Assembly (NCBI RefSeq): GCF_900186965.1
Contig: NZ_LT906457.1
Location: forward strand, 405,001 to 469,000
Source: Legionella spiritensis
Lineage (GTDB): Bacteria > Pseudomonadota > Gammaproteobacteria > Legionellales > Legionellaceae
Direction: 5' to 3'
DNA: 64,000 nucleotides
Within the stretch, counting starts at the first letter, position 1; the number at the start of each line of letters is the position of its first letter. This document shows, one piece after another, positions 33,223-40,919 of the stretch. Below the pieces are notes generated by a model. That model saw only the letters and a list, made by a program, of their open reading frames with translations, was not told the origin of the DNA and searched no databases. A program made the position numbers and the translations under genes.

Positions 33223-34074
33223 CTATTTTTCATCCCGCTTTGCATATACCATATGGTGATTAAATCCCAGATTTTCCAAAAAGGGATTCCGCTGAACACG
33301 GATAATATAGCCGTGACCTTTTAAATAGGAAGTCAGCCTCGCAACGCGGTTTTTAATATCATGTACTTCAATACTTAATTGTTTAATATTGGTAAACTGG
33401 TGGGGTTTGATACTTTTGATAACGTCCGCTTCACAGCCTTCAACATCGATTTTTAACAGATCAATATGTCTTATTTGATTTTCTTCTATAAAATTTCCCA
33501 GTGAGATCAACCTGCCCTTTATCAGGGTCGGAGTCGTTTGTCTTTTATAGTGTCCGGCAATCAGATAATTTCTCAGAAAAGGTAAAAACCTTAATTGATA
33601 ATAAAGTTTTTTATTGGTTAGTGACGACATTGCAAGTAATGTATTATAGTTAAGCAGAGGTTGGTAGTTCGAGATAATTTTATCCTGAGGCTTGTAAGTC
33701 GCTGTCGCAAAATTATTTCCGAAAAGTGTAAAATCCACATCGCATGCTTTGGCTACGTGACTAATTCCTGTCTTGTAAAGATGAATCTTATTGCCAAATC
33801 GCCGTAAATTTTTCTGCAAACAGGAAAACGTAAGTGGAATAGGTTCAAAACTGTAGATTTCCGCTTTGTTGTTGCAGTATTGCATTGCAAAAAGTGAAAA
33901 AATCCCTATGTTAGCACCTACATCAAAAATCACCGCGCCAGGAGTCAGTGTCAGATAATCTTGCAGATAGTTGTTTTGATAAAAAATTTCATAGATTAAG
34001 CTGCGTGTTTCCAACTCATTAACATAATAAAGCTCACCAATTGAAAATTTTTTTTGCCAAATAGTATTAGTCAT
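33223..34074 (-). CDS. FkbM-family SAM-dependent methyltransferase
   Basis: A predicted O- or N-methyltransferase of 283 residues. SAM motif I is VIFDVGANIGIFS (D51 to G57), the FEP acidic site is at 77-79, and the C-terminal IDLLKIDVEGCEADVIK (D210, E212) is the FkbM hallmark. The substrate is unknown; family members act on polyketides, peptides or surface sugars. The start overlaps the end of the upstream oxygenase by 8 nt, so the two form an operon. The pair is visibly more A+T-rich than ssb and yajR beside it and separates rplQ from ssb, suggesting insertion. Confidence 0.85.
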   Translation of the reverse strand: MTNTIWQKKFSIGELYYVNELETRSLIYEIFYQNNYLQDYLTLTPGAVIFDVGANIGIFSLFAMQYCNNKAEIYSFEPIPLTFSCLQKNLRRFGNKIHLYKTGISHVAKACDVDFTLFGNNFATATYKPQDKIISNYQPLLNYNTLLAMSSLTNKKLYYQLRFLPFLRNYLIAGHYKRQTTPTLIKGRLISLGNFIEENQIRHIDLLKIDVEGCEADVIKSIKPHQFTNIKQLSIEVHDIKNRVARLTSYLKGHGYIIRVQRNPFLENLGFNHHMVYAKRDEK

Positions 34075-35128
34075 GACTGTTAGCCTTCTGATAAGTGTGC
34101 CTGGTCATACCTGCCAGAATTAGCCGATTTCCGGTATGGGGTGTTTTACCATGCAGGCAGGCATAATTATCGATGATCATGAGATCACCGGGTTGCCACG
34201 CGTGTAGCACCGTATTTTTTTGAAAAGCCTGACTGATATAGCAAGAGTCTTTCTTGCTGATTGATTTACCATTACCATAATAAGCCATATGCGGGTGTAA
34301 GCTTCTATGTAATAAAATATGACGTATGAGAACGTTTTTTGTGATTTCTTCTACGTAATCATTCACGGCGTTACAGTGGCTGGCAAGTTGATTACTTTGA
34401 TTAAACCAGACTATTTTCCCTGAGACCGGATGTATATAAAACGCAGGAAGGTATTTTTCAGTTATTAAATCATTACCTTTCCACAAGATTTGTTCACCTG
34501 ATTTAGCAAGTAACTGTTCAACCGTGTGTTTATCATTGGTTTGAAACTCGTCCATCCAGGTTTTGTAGACGGGATTTTTGGCTAATAATTGAATTATTTT
34601 ATATGTCAGGCCATTACCATAATAATGCTTGCGATACAAAATGCCTTGGGTTTGCAATTTTTGCTGTAAAAAGTCAGGGAGAGATAACCATATTTTGTGG
34701 CCATTTGCCAGTGATGTCTGGCCACCTGATTTTGGGGCAATGTTACAATTAAAAAAAATATGGCTTGGAAATTCCGAACTGTATGATTTTTCATTATGTA
34801 ACGCCAGATTGTATCTGGCCGGAAACTCGGATGAGGTAAAAACACCTTCTCGAAGTTTCGTTCTCGGGACAGGGCAGAAGTCATAATTGTAATGCGGCCC
34901 TAAAGCACTCGCCTGAATACACGCTAAAAATTCATCCGGCGTGTTAACATGGAATCCTCGAAACAGAATGACCCCATAACGCAGCAACCAGTCTTTGAAT
35001 ATTGGATTGTCGTCTGTAAGAAATTGCACCAGACCGTTGACATTAGCCTGTTTCGTAGTCTCCGCTTGTAAGATTAATGGTAGTTTTTGCGTATTTGCAA
35101 ACGAGCAACGAAATTGACAGCGAGCCAT
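34067..35128 (-). CDS. TauD/clavaminate-synthase-like Fe(II)/2-oxoglutarate oxygenase
   Basis: A non-haem iron oxygenase of 353 residues. The facial triad is H111-x-E113 and H326, with R335 placed to hold 2-oxoglutarate. Glutamate rather than aspartate in HxE is the clavaminate synthase/SyrP pattern, often seen with hydroxylation of amino-acid side chains in secondary metabolism. WFNQSNQLASH and GDLMIIDNYACLHG match the TauD/TfdA core. No close Shine-Dalgarno is seen (GAGGA is about 20 nt upstream). The substrate is unknown; coupling to an FkbM methyltransferase suggests hydroxylation then methylation of one compound. Confidence 0.85.
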   Translation of the reverse strand: MARCQFRCSFANTQKLPLILQAETTKQANVNGLVQFLTDDNPIFKDWLLRYGVILFRGFHVNTPDEFLACIQASALGPHYNYDFCPVPRTKLREGVFTSSEFPARYNLALHNEKSYSSEFPSHIFFNCNIAPKSGGQTSLANGHKIWLSLPDFLQQKLQTQGILYRKHYYGNGLTYKIIQLLAKNPVYKTWMDEFQTNDKHTVEQLLAKSGEQILWKGNDLITEKYLPAFYIHPVSGKIVWFNQSNQLASHCNAVNDYVEEITKNVLIRHILLHRSLHPHMAYYGNGKSISKKDSCYISQAFQKNTVLHAWQPGDLMIIDNYACLHGKTPHTGNRLILAGMTRHTYQKANSHD

Positions 35129-35161
35129 ATAAAACCATCAACAATATATTTTCCTCTTTAA

Positions 35162-35167
35162 ATTATA
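35162..35167 (-). promoter_or_regulatory. -10 element for the oxygenase-FkbM operon
   Basis: A perfect leftward TATAAT about 34 nt before the oxygenase start. At 17 bp the -35 would be TGGAAT, a poor match. Confidence 0.4.
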
Positions 35168-35269
35168 GGACTTGTTGATAGTTCATTCCATGGCTGAAAA
35201 TATGGGTATATCGTTGCTTGCTGACCTGAAAAGGGCTGAGTCAGCAAGTCGACGTCAGATCAGGAATTC

Positions 35270-35749
35270 CTAAAACGGAATATCATCATCCAGTTCATCA
35301 AAGGCGTCCTGAGGTGCTGTTTGAGGCTGTTGGGTTTTGCGTGATGTTCCTGCTGCCGGGGGATGTTGTTGCCCTGCACCCGCATCGTCGTAGCCGCCGG
35401 CCGAAGCGGTTCCCTTCCCGTCAAGCATTTGAATATCGTTGGCAACGATTTCCGTAGTATAGCGGTCTTGCCCTTGTTGATCCTGCCATTTGCGGGTTCT
35501 CAAGCTGCCTTCAATATAGAGCTTGGAACCTTTGCGAACGTATTCACCGGCTATTTCACCAAGACGGTTAAAGCAAACGACACGATGCCATTCCGTGCGC
35601 TCTTGTCGGTCGCCGGTTTGCTTGTCCTTCCATGTTTCGCTGGTTGCGATGGACAAGGTTGTGACGGCGTTGCCATTGGGCATATAGCGGACGTCGGGAT
35701 CGACACCTACATTACCTATGAGGATAACTTTGTTTATCCCTCGTGCCAT
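35270..35749 (-). CDS. ssb: Single-stranded DNA-binding protein
   Basis: SSB coats single-stranded DNA in replication and repair. It has 159 residues: an OB-fold (about 1-110, [21 protein letters not shown] and [20 protein letters not shown]), a Gly/Gln/Pro-rich linker and the acidic tip DDDIPF that recruits partner proteins. CAGGAGAA precedes the ATG. A leftward TATAAT at 35780-35785 is its likely -10. Confidence 0.97.
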   Translation of the reverse strand: MARGINKVILIGNVGVDPDVRYMPNGNAVTTLSIATSETWKDKQTGDRQERTEWHRVVCFNRLGEIAGEYVRKGSKLYIEGSLRTRKWQDQQGQDRYTTEIVANDIQMLDGKGTASAGGYDDAGAGQQHPPAAGTSRKTQQPQTAPQDAFDELDDDIPF

Positions 35750-35779
35750 AATATTCTCCTGCTGCGAAAGTTAAGGAAG

Positions 35780-35785
35780 TATTAT
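35780..35785 (-). promoter_or_regulatory. -10 element for ssb
   Basis: A leftward TATAAT 30 nt before the ssb ATG, in the 107-nt gap from yajR. No -35 of quality is present at 16-18 bp, and no LexA-type site (CTG-N10-CAG) was seen. Confidence 0.4.
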
Positions 35786-35856
35786 AGCGAATCTCATTCC
35801 ATTTTCGTAGGTTTGGGAGGATATCTTCATGAATAGATTTCCAGGCATTTTTGCAA

Positions 35857-37218
35857 TTAGTGGATATCGGCCAGAATGTTCTCCGCACTACCCGTGCGGT
35901 ATTCCCTTTTGATGACACGCAGTTGAAAATGGTTGTCTTCCCTGTTATAGCGGACGTGACTTACTCCCTTTAACCGGCTGAGACGACGGATAGCGATTTG
36001 TAATGTTGTCGCGTCAAAATCCTGACCGTTTATAATGATGGTTGATAAATAAGCATAGGGCGTCATAGACCAGGCAACAGCCAGCCAGAACACGCAAACC
36101 AGCCCATTGGTGTAAAAAATGGCATTGGCTCCACCCAATTGAAACAGCAGGCCGCCGGCGGTGCCGCCCAGAAAAATGCCCAGAAACTGACTGCTGGAAT
36201 AAATGCCCATGGCGGTGCCTTTGGTATGGGGATTGGCCTGCTTCGAAATTAAGGAAGGCAAGCTGGCTTCCAGAATATTAAAGGCAATAAAATAAGTGAC
36301 CATAAATATCCAGAGGCTTACCTGGTGATGGTGAGTCCATGCCAGGCACCATTGTGATAAGCCGGCGATGAGCACGGATGAGAGAAAAACGGGTTTCATG
36401 GCTTGTTTGCGTTCTGCCACTGCGATGAAGGGGATCATGGCCAGGAAGGAAAAAATCATTACCGGCAGGTAAAAATGCCATTGTTGGGACAGGTGACCGT
36501 CGCGCACTTGCTGGCTCAGCAGTAATGGAACCACATAAAACGTGGAGGTCAGGATAAAATGTTGCAGGAATATTCCCGCGTTCAAACGTTGCAATTGCGG
36601 ATTGAAAAATACGCTTTTAAGCAAGGAAGGATTGGTTTCGCTGTCAGCATGGAAGGATTCCCTGGACGGTGACGGGATCACCAGATGCAAGAGAATTAAT
36701 CCCGATGTTGCCAATACGGCTGTGAGATAGAAGATGCCGGGTAATCCATAATGGTGGGTAATGGATGGGCTGATAACCATGGCAAGGCTAAAGGAAATCC
36801 CTATGGTCATGCCAATAACGGCCATTGCCTTGGTGCGCTCCCGATCCGGGGTTAAATCGGCCATCAAGGCGATTAAAACGCTGCCAATAGCCCCGGTTCC
36901 CTGTAAAACGCGTGCCAGTATCATACCGTAAATGGAATGAGTTAATGCGCCAAGCAAACTACCGAGGATAAAAAGAAGCAAACCGATGGTCAGGACCGGT
37001 TTTCTGCCGATTTTATCGGACAATATCCCAAACGGCATTTGTAAAATACCCTGACTGAGACCATAGCTGCCAAGGGCAATACCAATTAATGTCGGTGTCG
37101 CGCTCTCCAGGTGGTTGGCAAAAACGGTAAAAACAGGGATCAGCATGAAAAGGCCCAGCATGCGGAAGCAAAAAATAGCGGCGATGGGCAGTACGCTGTT
37201 TGACCAGGAGTATTTCAT
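35857..37218 (-). CDS. yajR: YajR-like MFS transporter with C-terminal YAM domain
   Basis: A proton-driven major facilitator of unknown substrate. It has 453 residues from the second ATG, against 454 in E. coli YajR. Twelve membrane helices are expected, motif A is GILSDKIGRKPV, and LQGTGAIGSVLIALMADLT and SLISKQANPHTKGTAMG match YajR. After the last helix a soluble ferredoxin-like segment of about 65 residues (from YAYLSTIIINGQ) corresponds to the YAM domain. ATG 37236 is also in frame, but the promoter at 37251-37279 would leave it almost no leader, and TTGGAAC is placed for 37218. Confidence 0.85.
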   Translation of the reverse strand: MKYSWSNSVLPIAAIFCFRMLGLFMLIPVFTVFANHLESATPTLIGIALGSYGLSQGILQMPFGILSDKIGRKPVLTIGLLLFILGSLLGALTHSIYGMILARVLQGTGAIGSVLIALMADLTPDRERTKAMAVIGMTIGISFSLAMVISPSITHHYGLPGIFYLTAVLATSGLILLHLVIPSPSRESFHADSETNPSLLKSVFFNPQLQRLNAGIFLQHFILTSTFYVVPLLLSQQVRDGHLSQQWHFYLPVMIFSFLAMIPFIAVAERKQAMKPVFLSSVLIAGLSQWCLAWTHHHQVSLWIFMVTYFIAFNILEASLPSLISKQANPHTKGTAMGIYSSSQFLGIFLGGTAGGLLFQLGGANAIFYTNGLVCVFWLAVAWSMTPYAYLSTIIINGQDFDATTLQIAIRRLSRLKGVSHVRYNREDNHFQLRVIKREYRTGSAENILADIH

Positions 37219-37250
37219 CAGTTCCAAATAGTGCATAAAATGATTGCACG

Positions 37251-37279
37251 ATAGTACAAAGTTGGGGTCGTATAGACAA
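37251..37279 (-). promoter_or_regulatory. Promoter of yajR
   Basis: Leftward TTGTCT (37279-37274), a 17-bp spacer and TACTAT (37256-37251). Start near 37244, giving a leader of about 26 nt to ATG 37218. Confidence 0.55.
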
Positions 37280-37391
37280 GGTATTATTGTTCAGGATGTA
37301 TGAAAAAGATGATGTGGTGGCACCCGAACCGTCTTTTGCCGGAATGGACTTAGTAGTCATAATATTGCTCATGCTCCATGGCGAGGATACG

Positions 37392-37420
37392 TTGACAGAA
37401 CGACGGATTCGCGCTAGGTT
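37392..37420 (+). promoter_or_regulatory. Promoter of fabL
   Basis: TTGACA (37392-37397), a 17-bp spacer and TAGGTT (37415-37420): a perfect -35 with a weak -10. A start near 37427 leaves about 19 nt to the fabL ATG, enough for the AGAGGGG ribosome site. Confidence 0.5.
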
Positions 37421-37445
37421 GCCTGATTTGTTTCAGAGGGGTGTC

Positions 37446-38201
37446 ATGAGTATGCTGTTCGCCAATAAAGTTGCATTGATAACCGGAGGTGCGCGTGGTA
37501 TCGGAAAAGCGACCGCGTTAAAGCTGGCTCAGGCCGGTTGCGACATAGCCATTGTGTATTACAACAGTTCCGATGAAGCTCAAACTCTGGTGCAAGACAT
37601 TTCCGATATGGGCAGGCAAGCTATCGCATTGCAGGCCAACGTGGCGGATCATCAATCCGTCAAGGAGATGTTTGCCCAGTTCCGGCAGCATTTTAATCAG
37701 CTTCATTTTTTAATCAGTAACGCCGCGAGCGGGGTTCTGAAACCGGCGTTGAAAATGTCAACCAAGCATTGGCGATGGTGTCTGGAAACCAATGCCCTGG
37801 CTCTTAATCATCTGGTGACGGCCGGCAGGGAACTTATGCCGTCCGGTGGTCGGGTGATCGCCTTGTCCAGTCTGGGAGCGGAACGAGCGATTCCCAATTA
37901 TGCGTTTATAGGTGCGTCCAAAGCCGCTCTGGAAGCGTTGGTGCGCTCACTGGCACTGGAACTGGCGGAGTACGGCATTACAGCCAACACCATATCGGCT
38001 GGCGTGGTAGATACCGATGCCCTGAAACACTTCCCCAACCGGGAACAATTGCTGGATGAATATCAGGCTCACTCACTGGCTGCCAGACCGTTGACGCCGG
38101 CCGATGTGGCTAATGCCGTCTATTTGCTGTGCCAGCCGGAAGCCGACATGATCAACGCCCATACCTTGTTCGTGGATGCCGGGTATAGCCGTGTCGGTTA
38201 A
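37446..38201 (+). CDS. fabL: FabL-type enoyl-[acyl-carrier-protein] reductase III
   Basis: A short-chain dehydrogenase that performs the last reduction of fatty acid elongation. It has 251 residues from ATG 37446 (AGAGGGG at 37435-37441); the longer open frame upstream is not conserved-looking. NADP site TGGARGIGKAT, the FabL-specific SNAASGVLKP and the very characteristic DTDALKHFPNRE motif are present, with SSLG...Y...K catalytic residues. FabL enzymes of Bacillus are tolerant of triclosan. It lies 5 kb from an acyl carrier/ketosynthase operon, which it may serve. Confidence 0.88.
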   Translation: MSMLFANKVALITGGARGIGKATALKLAQAGCDIAIVYYNSSDEAQTLVQDISDMGRQAIALQANVADHQSVKEMFAQFRQHFNQLHFLISNAASGVLKPALKMSTKHWRWCLETNALALNHLVTAGRELMPSGGRVIALSSLGAERAIPNYAFIGASKAALEALVRSLALELAEYGITANTISAGVVDTDALKHFPNREQLLDEYQAHSLAARPLTPADVANAVYLLCQPEADMINAHTLFVDAGYSRVG

Positions 38202-38209
38202 TCCTGCCA

Positions 38210-38255
38210 GCAATGTTGGGCCTGTCCAGCCTGACATTGCCACCCATTTGTTTTT
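38210..38255 (+). terminator. Terminator-like hairpin after fabL
   Basis: A 12-bp stem GCAATGTTGGGC / GCCTGACATTGC (two G-U pairs) with a 7-nt loop begins 8 nt after the fabL stop. A T-rich stretch TTTGTTTTT follows after 7 nt, so termination may be imperfect. Confidence 0.55.
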
Positions 38256-38385
38256 CTTCAAAAACATCCATAACTCGCAGCCATACCGAAGTTTTGCGTC
38301 GCTTCTTTAAACGGCGGTTTAAGCGGTTGGCTTAAAAAGACAGGAATTTTGTTCCAGATATCCTGATAAAATGGCGCCATAACTG

Positions 38386-38415
38386 TTCCGGGGCAACATG
38401 AGCCTTTCCCCGGAA
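38386..38415. repeat. Perfect palindrome upstream of kgtP (possible operator)
   Basis: TTCCGGGG, 14 nt, CCCCGGAA. The right arm lies exactly where a -35 would be for TATAAT at 38432-38437, and no -35 consensus is present. This is the arrangement of an activator-dependent promoter, or of a repressor operator. The protein that binds is unknown. Confidence 0.45.
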
Positions 38416-38469
38416 TCATCCGTGTTGTGTTTATAATGGCTCGTGGGTTGACCCAGGAAGGAGACGGGC

Positions 38470-39804
38470 ATGAATAACGGTGACGTGCTGGCAGCAACGA
38501 TGATTGAAGAACCAACAACGACGGAGCGCTTGAAATCAATTTTCAGAGGCTCCATCGGCAATCTGATTGAATGGTACGATTGGTACGCGTACGCGGCTTT
38601 TTCCATCTATTTTGCCAAATCGTTTTTCCCGCATGGCGATTTCACGGCCCAATTGATGAATACGGCGGCTATTTTCGCGGTAGGTTTTTTCATGCGTCCT
38701 CTGGGAGGATGGCTTATGGGGGTTTATGCCGATCGCAAAGGCCGCAAGAAAGCGTTGCTGATTTCCGTATTTATGATGTGTCTGGGATCGTTGACGATAG
38801 CTTGTACGCCCTCGTACGACACGATTGGCATGGCCGCACCGCTGCTTTTGGTTTTGGCCAGGCTTTTGCAGGGACTTTCCGTCGGAGGCGAATACGCGAC
38901 TTCGGCGACTTACCTGAGCGAAATGGCCTCCCGGGAAAAGCGGGGGTTTTTTTCCAGTTTTCAGTATGTGACGCTGATTGCCGGGCAATTGATTGCACTG
39001 GCGGTTCTAATTGTATTGCAGCAATGGTTTCTCAGTGATGCGCAACTGGAAAGCTGGGGTTGGCGTATTCCCTTTATTATCGGAGCGCTGCTGGCCATTG
39101 TGGCGTTGTATCTTAGAAAGGGTATGGAGGAAACGGATTCGTTTGTGCACAAGCGCAATAATCCACAAGAAAATCTTCTTCGGGTGCTGATGCGCCACCC
39201 ACGGGAGGTATTGATTGTTGTCGGTCTGACCATGGGGGGTACACTGGCTTTTTACACCTACAGCACCTACATGCAGAAGTATTTAACCAATAGTGCCGGT
39301 ATGAGCAAGGCGGATGCCACCATGATTTCCGGCGCGGCCCTGTTTCTTTTCATGTTGCTGCAACCGATTATCGGAGCCTTGTCAGACCGGATTGGCCGCC
39401 GCCCGATTCTTATCGCCTTCGGAGTGCTGGGCACCGTCTTTACCGTGCCCATTCTGTCATTACTCAATACGGTTCAAACCCGGGAAGGCGCTTTTTTCCT
39501 GATTATGGCCGGTTTTGTGATCGTCAGTTGCTACACGTCTATTAACGCCGTGGTCAAGGCGGAACTGTTCCCGGTTGAAATTCGCGCGCTCGGTGTTGGC
39601 CTGCCTTACGCATTAACCGTTTCAGTGTTTGGGGGAACAGCCGAATACGTGGCGTTGTGGTTTAAAAGCCACGGCATGGAAAGCGGTTTTTACTGGTATG
39701 TCACGGCGTGCATTGCCTGCTCACTGCTGGTTTATATCGGGATGAGAGACACCAAAACCCATTCCCGGCTGGATGACCGATTGGGAGGGGTACGCGAGTC
39801 TTGA
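38470..39804 (+). CDS. kgtP: Alpha-ketoglutarate permease KgtP (MHS-family MFS)
   Basis: A proton symporter for 2-oxoglutarate in the inner membrane. It has 444 residues and twelve helices. Motifs shared with E. coli KgtP include GNLIEWYDWY, ADRKGRKKALL, LLQGLSVGGEYATSATYLSE, SFQYVTLIAGQL, TYMQKYL and GGTAEYVAL. AGGAAGGAG (38455-38463) gives a strong ribosome site. Preceded by a perfect palindrome and an isolated -10, suggesting regulation by carbon source. The transport specificity comes from family resemblance. Confidence 0.88.
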   Translation: MNNGDVLAATMIEEPTTTERLKSIFRGSIGNLIEWYDWYAYAAFSIYFAKSFFPHGDFTAQLMNTAAIFAVGFFMRPLGGWLMGVYADRKGRKKALLISVFMMCLGSLTIACTPSYDTIGMAAPLLLVLARLLQGLSVGGEYATSATYLSEMASREKRGFFSSFQYVTLIAGQLIALAVLIVLQQWFLSDAQLESWGWRIPFIIGALLAIVALYLRKGMEETDSFVHKRNNPQENLLRVLMRHPREVLIVVGLTMGGTLAFYTYSTYMQKYLTNSAGMSKADATMISGAALFLFMLLQPIIGALSDRIGRRPILIAFGVLGTVFTVPILSLLNTVQTREGAFFLIMAGFVIVSCYTSINAVVKAELFPVEIRALGVGLPYALTVSVFGGTAEYVALWFKSHGMESGFYWYVTACIACSLLVYIGMRDTKTHSRLDDRLGGVRES

Positions 39805-39836
39805 CGGGTATATTTTATTTTGTGGGATCTCGGGTA

Positions 39837-39842
39837 TATAAT
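39837..39842 (+). promoter_or_regulatory. -10 element for the 341-residue protein gene
   Basis: TATAAT 26 nt before the next ATG, in the 64-nt gap after kgtP. No -35 match at 16-18 bp (TTTTAT region). Confidence 0.4.
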
Positions 39843-39868
39843 GCGTTCATTTATAAAAGGATGTTTCC

Positions 39869-40894
39869 ATGGCCAAGTTAAAAGAATTCCCTTCCCGTCA
39901 TGACTATATCGCAAATCATGGCGGGAAGGATCAGAGCAATACGATCCCATACACGGTTGAAACCTCCGATTATGGGCAGGTGGTGCGATCATTACGTGAT
40001 TTGATAACACATGACGATGTGGATGCTTTGGAGGCCCTTCTACAAGGGGAGTATGTCCATCCCGAGGTGGTTAAAACCATTAAGCGGGTGACGTACGATT
40101 CGTTTCCCAAATCTCAGTATATGGTTTTTTATGGTATGCAGCCTGTTGTTGTTTCCAATCCCTCTTACGGGAAAGGGCAGCGGGATACCATGACGTATGA
40201 GACGCATTGGGTATCGAGCGTGCGGGAAGAGTTGTTCATTCGTCATAAAGAGGATTTTCTGGCGTTGCTTGGTGAGGCCTCCGAGCCATGCCGCAAGGCG
40301 TTGCTCAATTTTTCCGGCATGGATTTAAGTGGTGGTGATATTTCCGACGTGGATGTTTCCCTGGCTGATTTCACCGATTGTGATTTAACGAATACAACGG
40401 GCGTAACCCAGGAAAAGCTGGATAGCGCATTACCCTTTTGTCAGGCCTGGTTGCCGCAGGGCATGGTGCCATTCTGGTCTGCGGGAAAAAAAGGTGAAGT
40501 ACTGCGTCGTATCGCCGAATTGGACGCTTATGGTGAACAGTTAAGGAAATCCTCCTTCAAGGATGCCAGGGAAAAGGGCAATATCGCTGTGGCTCTGGCC
40601 GGCAATCTCAGGGGGCAGATCAACGCACCGGATGTGAAACACAATGGCGCCTTTCAGGAGCGATTCCTTACGACGTTACATTCGCAGGATCATAACTTCG
40701 AGCATAAGCGTTTTTATGGTTTAAAAACCCTCATTGCCAATATCGCCTTTGCTGTTCTGGGGGTAGGGATTTTCTATGCGGCCGCCGGTTTGATGCACAT
40801 GGCTGCAACGGGACGGTTTTTGTTCTTTGATCGTACGGAAACCGAGCAGCAAGTTGAAAAAATTGCAACCCGGGTGTGTGCGCCATCGGCGTAG
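39869..40894 (+). CDS. Unknown protein with a short pentapeptide-repeat segment and a C-terminal membrane helix
   Basis: The family is not recognised. The 341-residue protein has a hydrophilic N-terminal half. At about 150-176 a five-residue periodicity appears (MDLSG, GDISD, VDVSL, ADFTD, CDLTN), capped by TTGVTQEKLDSA as in short pentapeptide-repeat coils. One strong hydrophobic segment lies at about 286-312, followed by a short charged tail with EQQVEK. AAAGGA precedes the ATG. A membrane-tethered soluble protein is likely; a secreted Dot/Icm-type substrate is possible from taxon and tail but not shown. Confidence 0.8.
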   Translation: MAKLKEFPSRHDYIANHGGKDQSNTIPYTVETSDYGQVVRSLRDLITHDDVDALEALLQGEYVHPEVVKTIKRVTYDSFPKSQYMVFYGMQPVVVSNPSYGKGQRDTMTYETHWVSSVREELFIRHKEDFLALLGEASEPCRKALLNFSGMDLSGGDISDVDVSLADFTDCDLTNTTGVTQEKLDSALPFCQAWLPQGMVPFWSAGKKGEVLRRIAELDAYGEQLRKSSFKDAREKGNIAVALAGNLRGQINAPDVKHNGAFQERFLTTLHSQDHNFEHKRFYGLKTLIANIAFAVLGVGIFYAAAGLMHMAATGRFLFFDRTETEQQVEKIATRVCAPSA

Positions 40895-40919
40895 ATATTA
40901 TCACAGGCCGGCCAGGTTT

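Noticed and set aside
35217-35248. Hairpin CTTGCTGAC/GTCAGCAAG downstream of ssb as a terminator
   Set aside because: The stem is perfect, but the 14-nt loop and lack of a T-tract on either strand make intrinsic termination unlikely; possibly only a stabilising structure.
35363-35836. 157-residue rightward frame over ssb
   Set aside because: Antisense to a clear SSB gene; no ribosome site and no family resemblance.
37287-37445. 53-residue N-terminal extension of FabL from TTG 37287
   Set aside because: It spans the TTGACA promoter, and the family starts near ATG 37446, which has AGAGGGG upstream.
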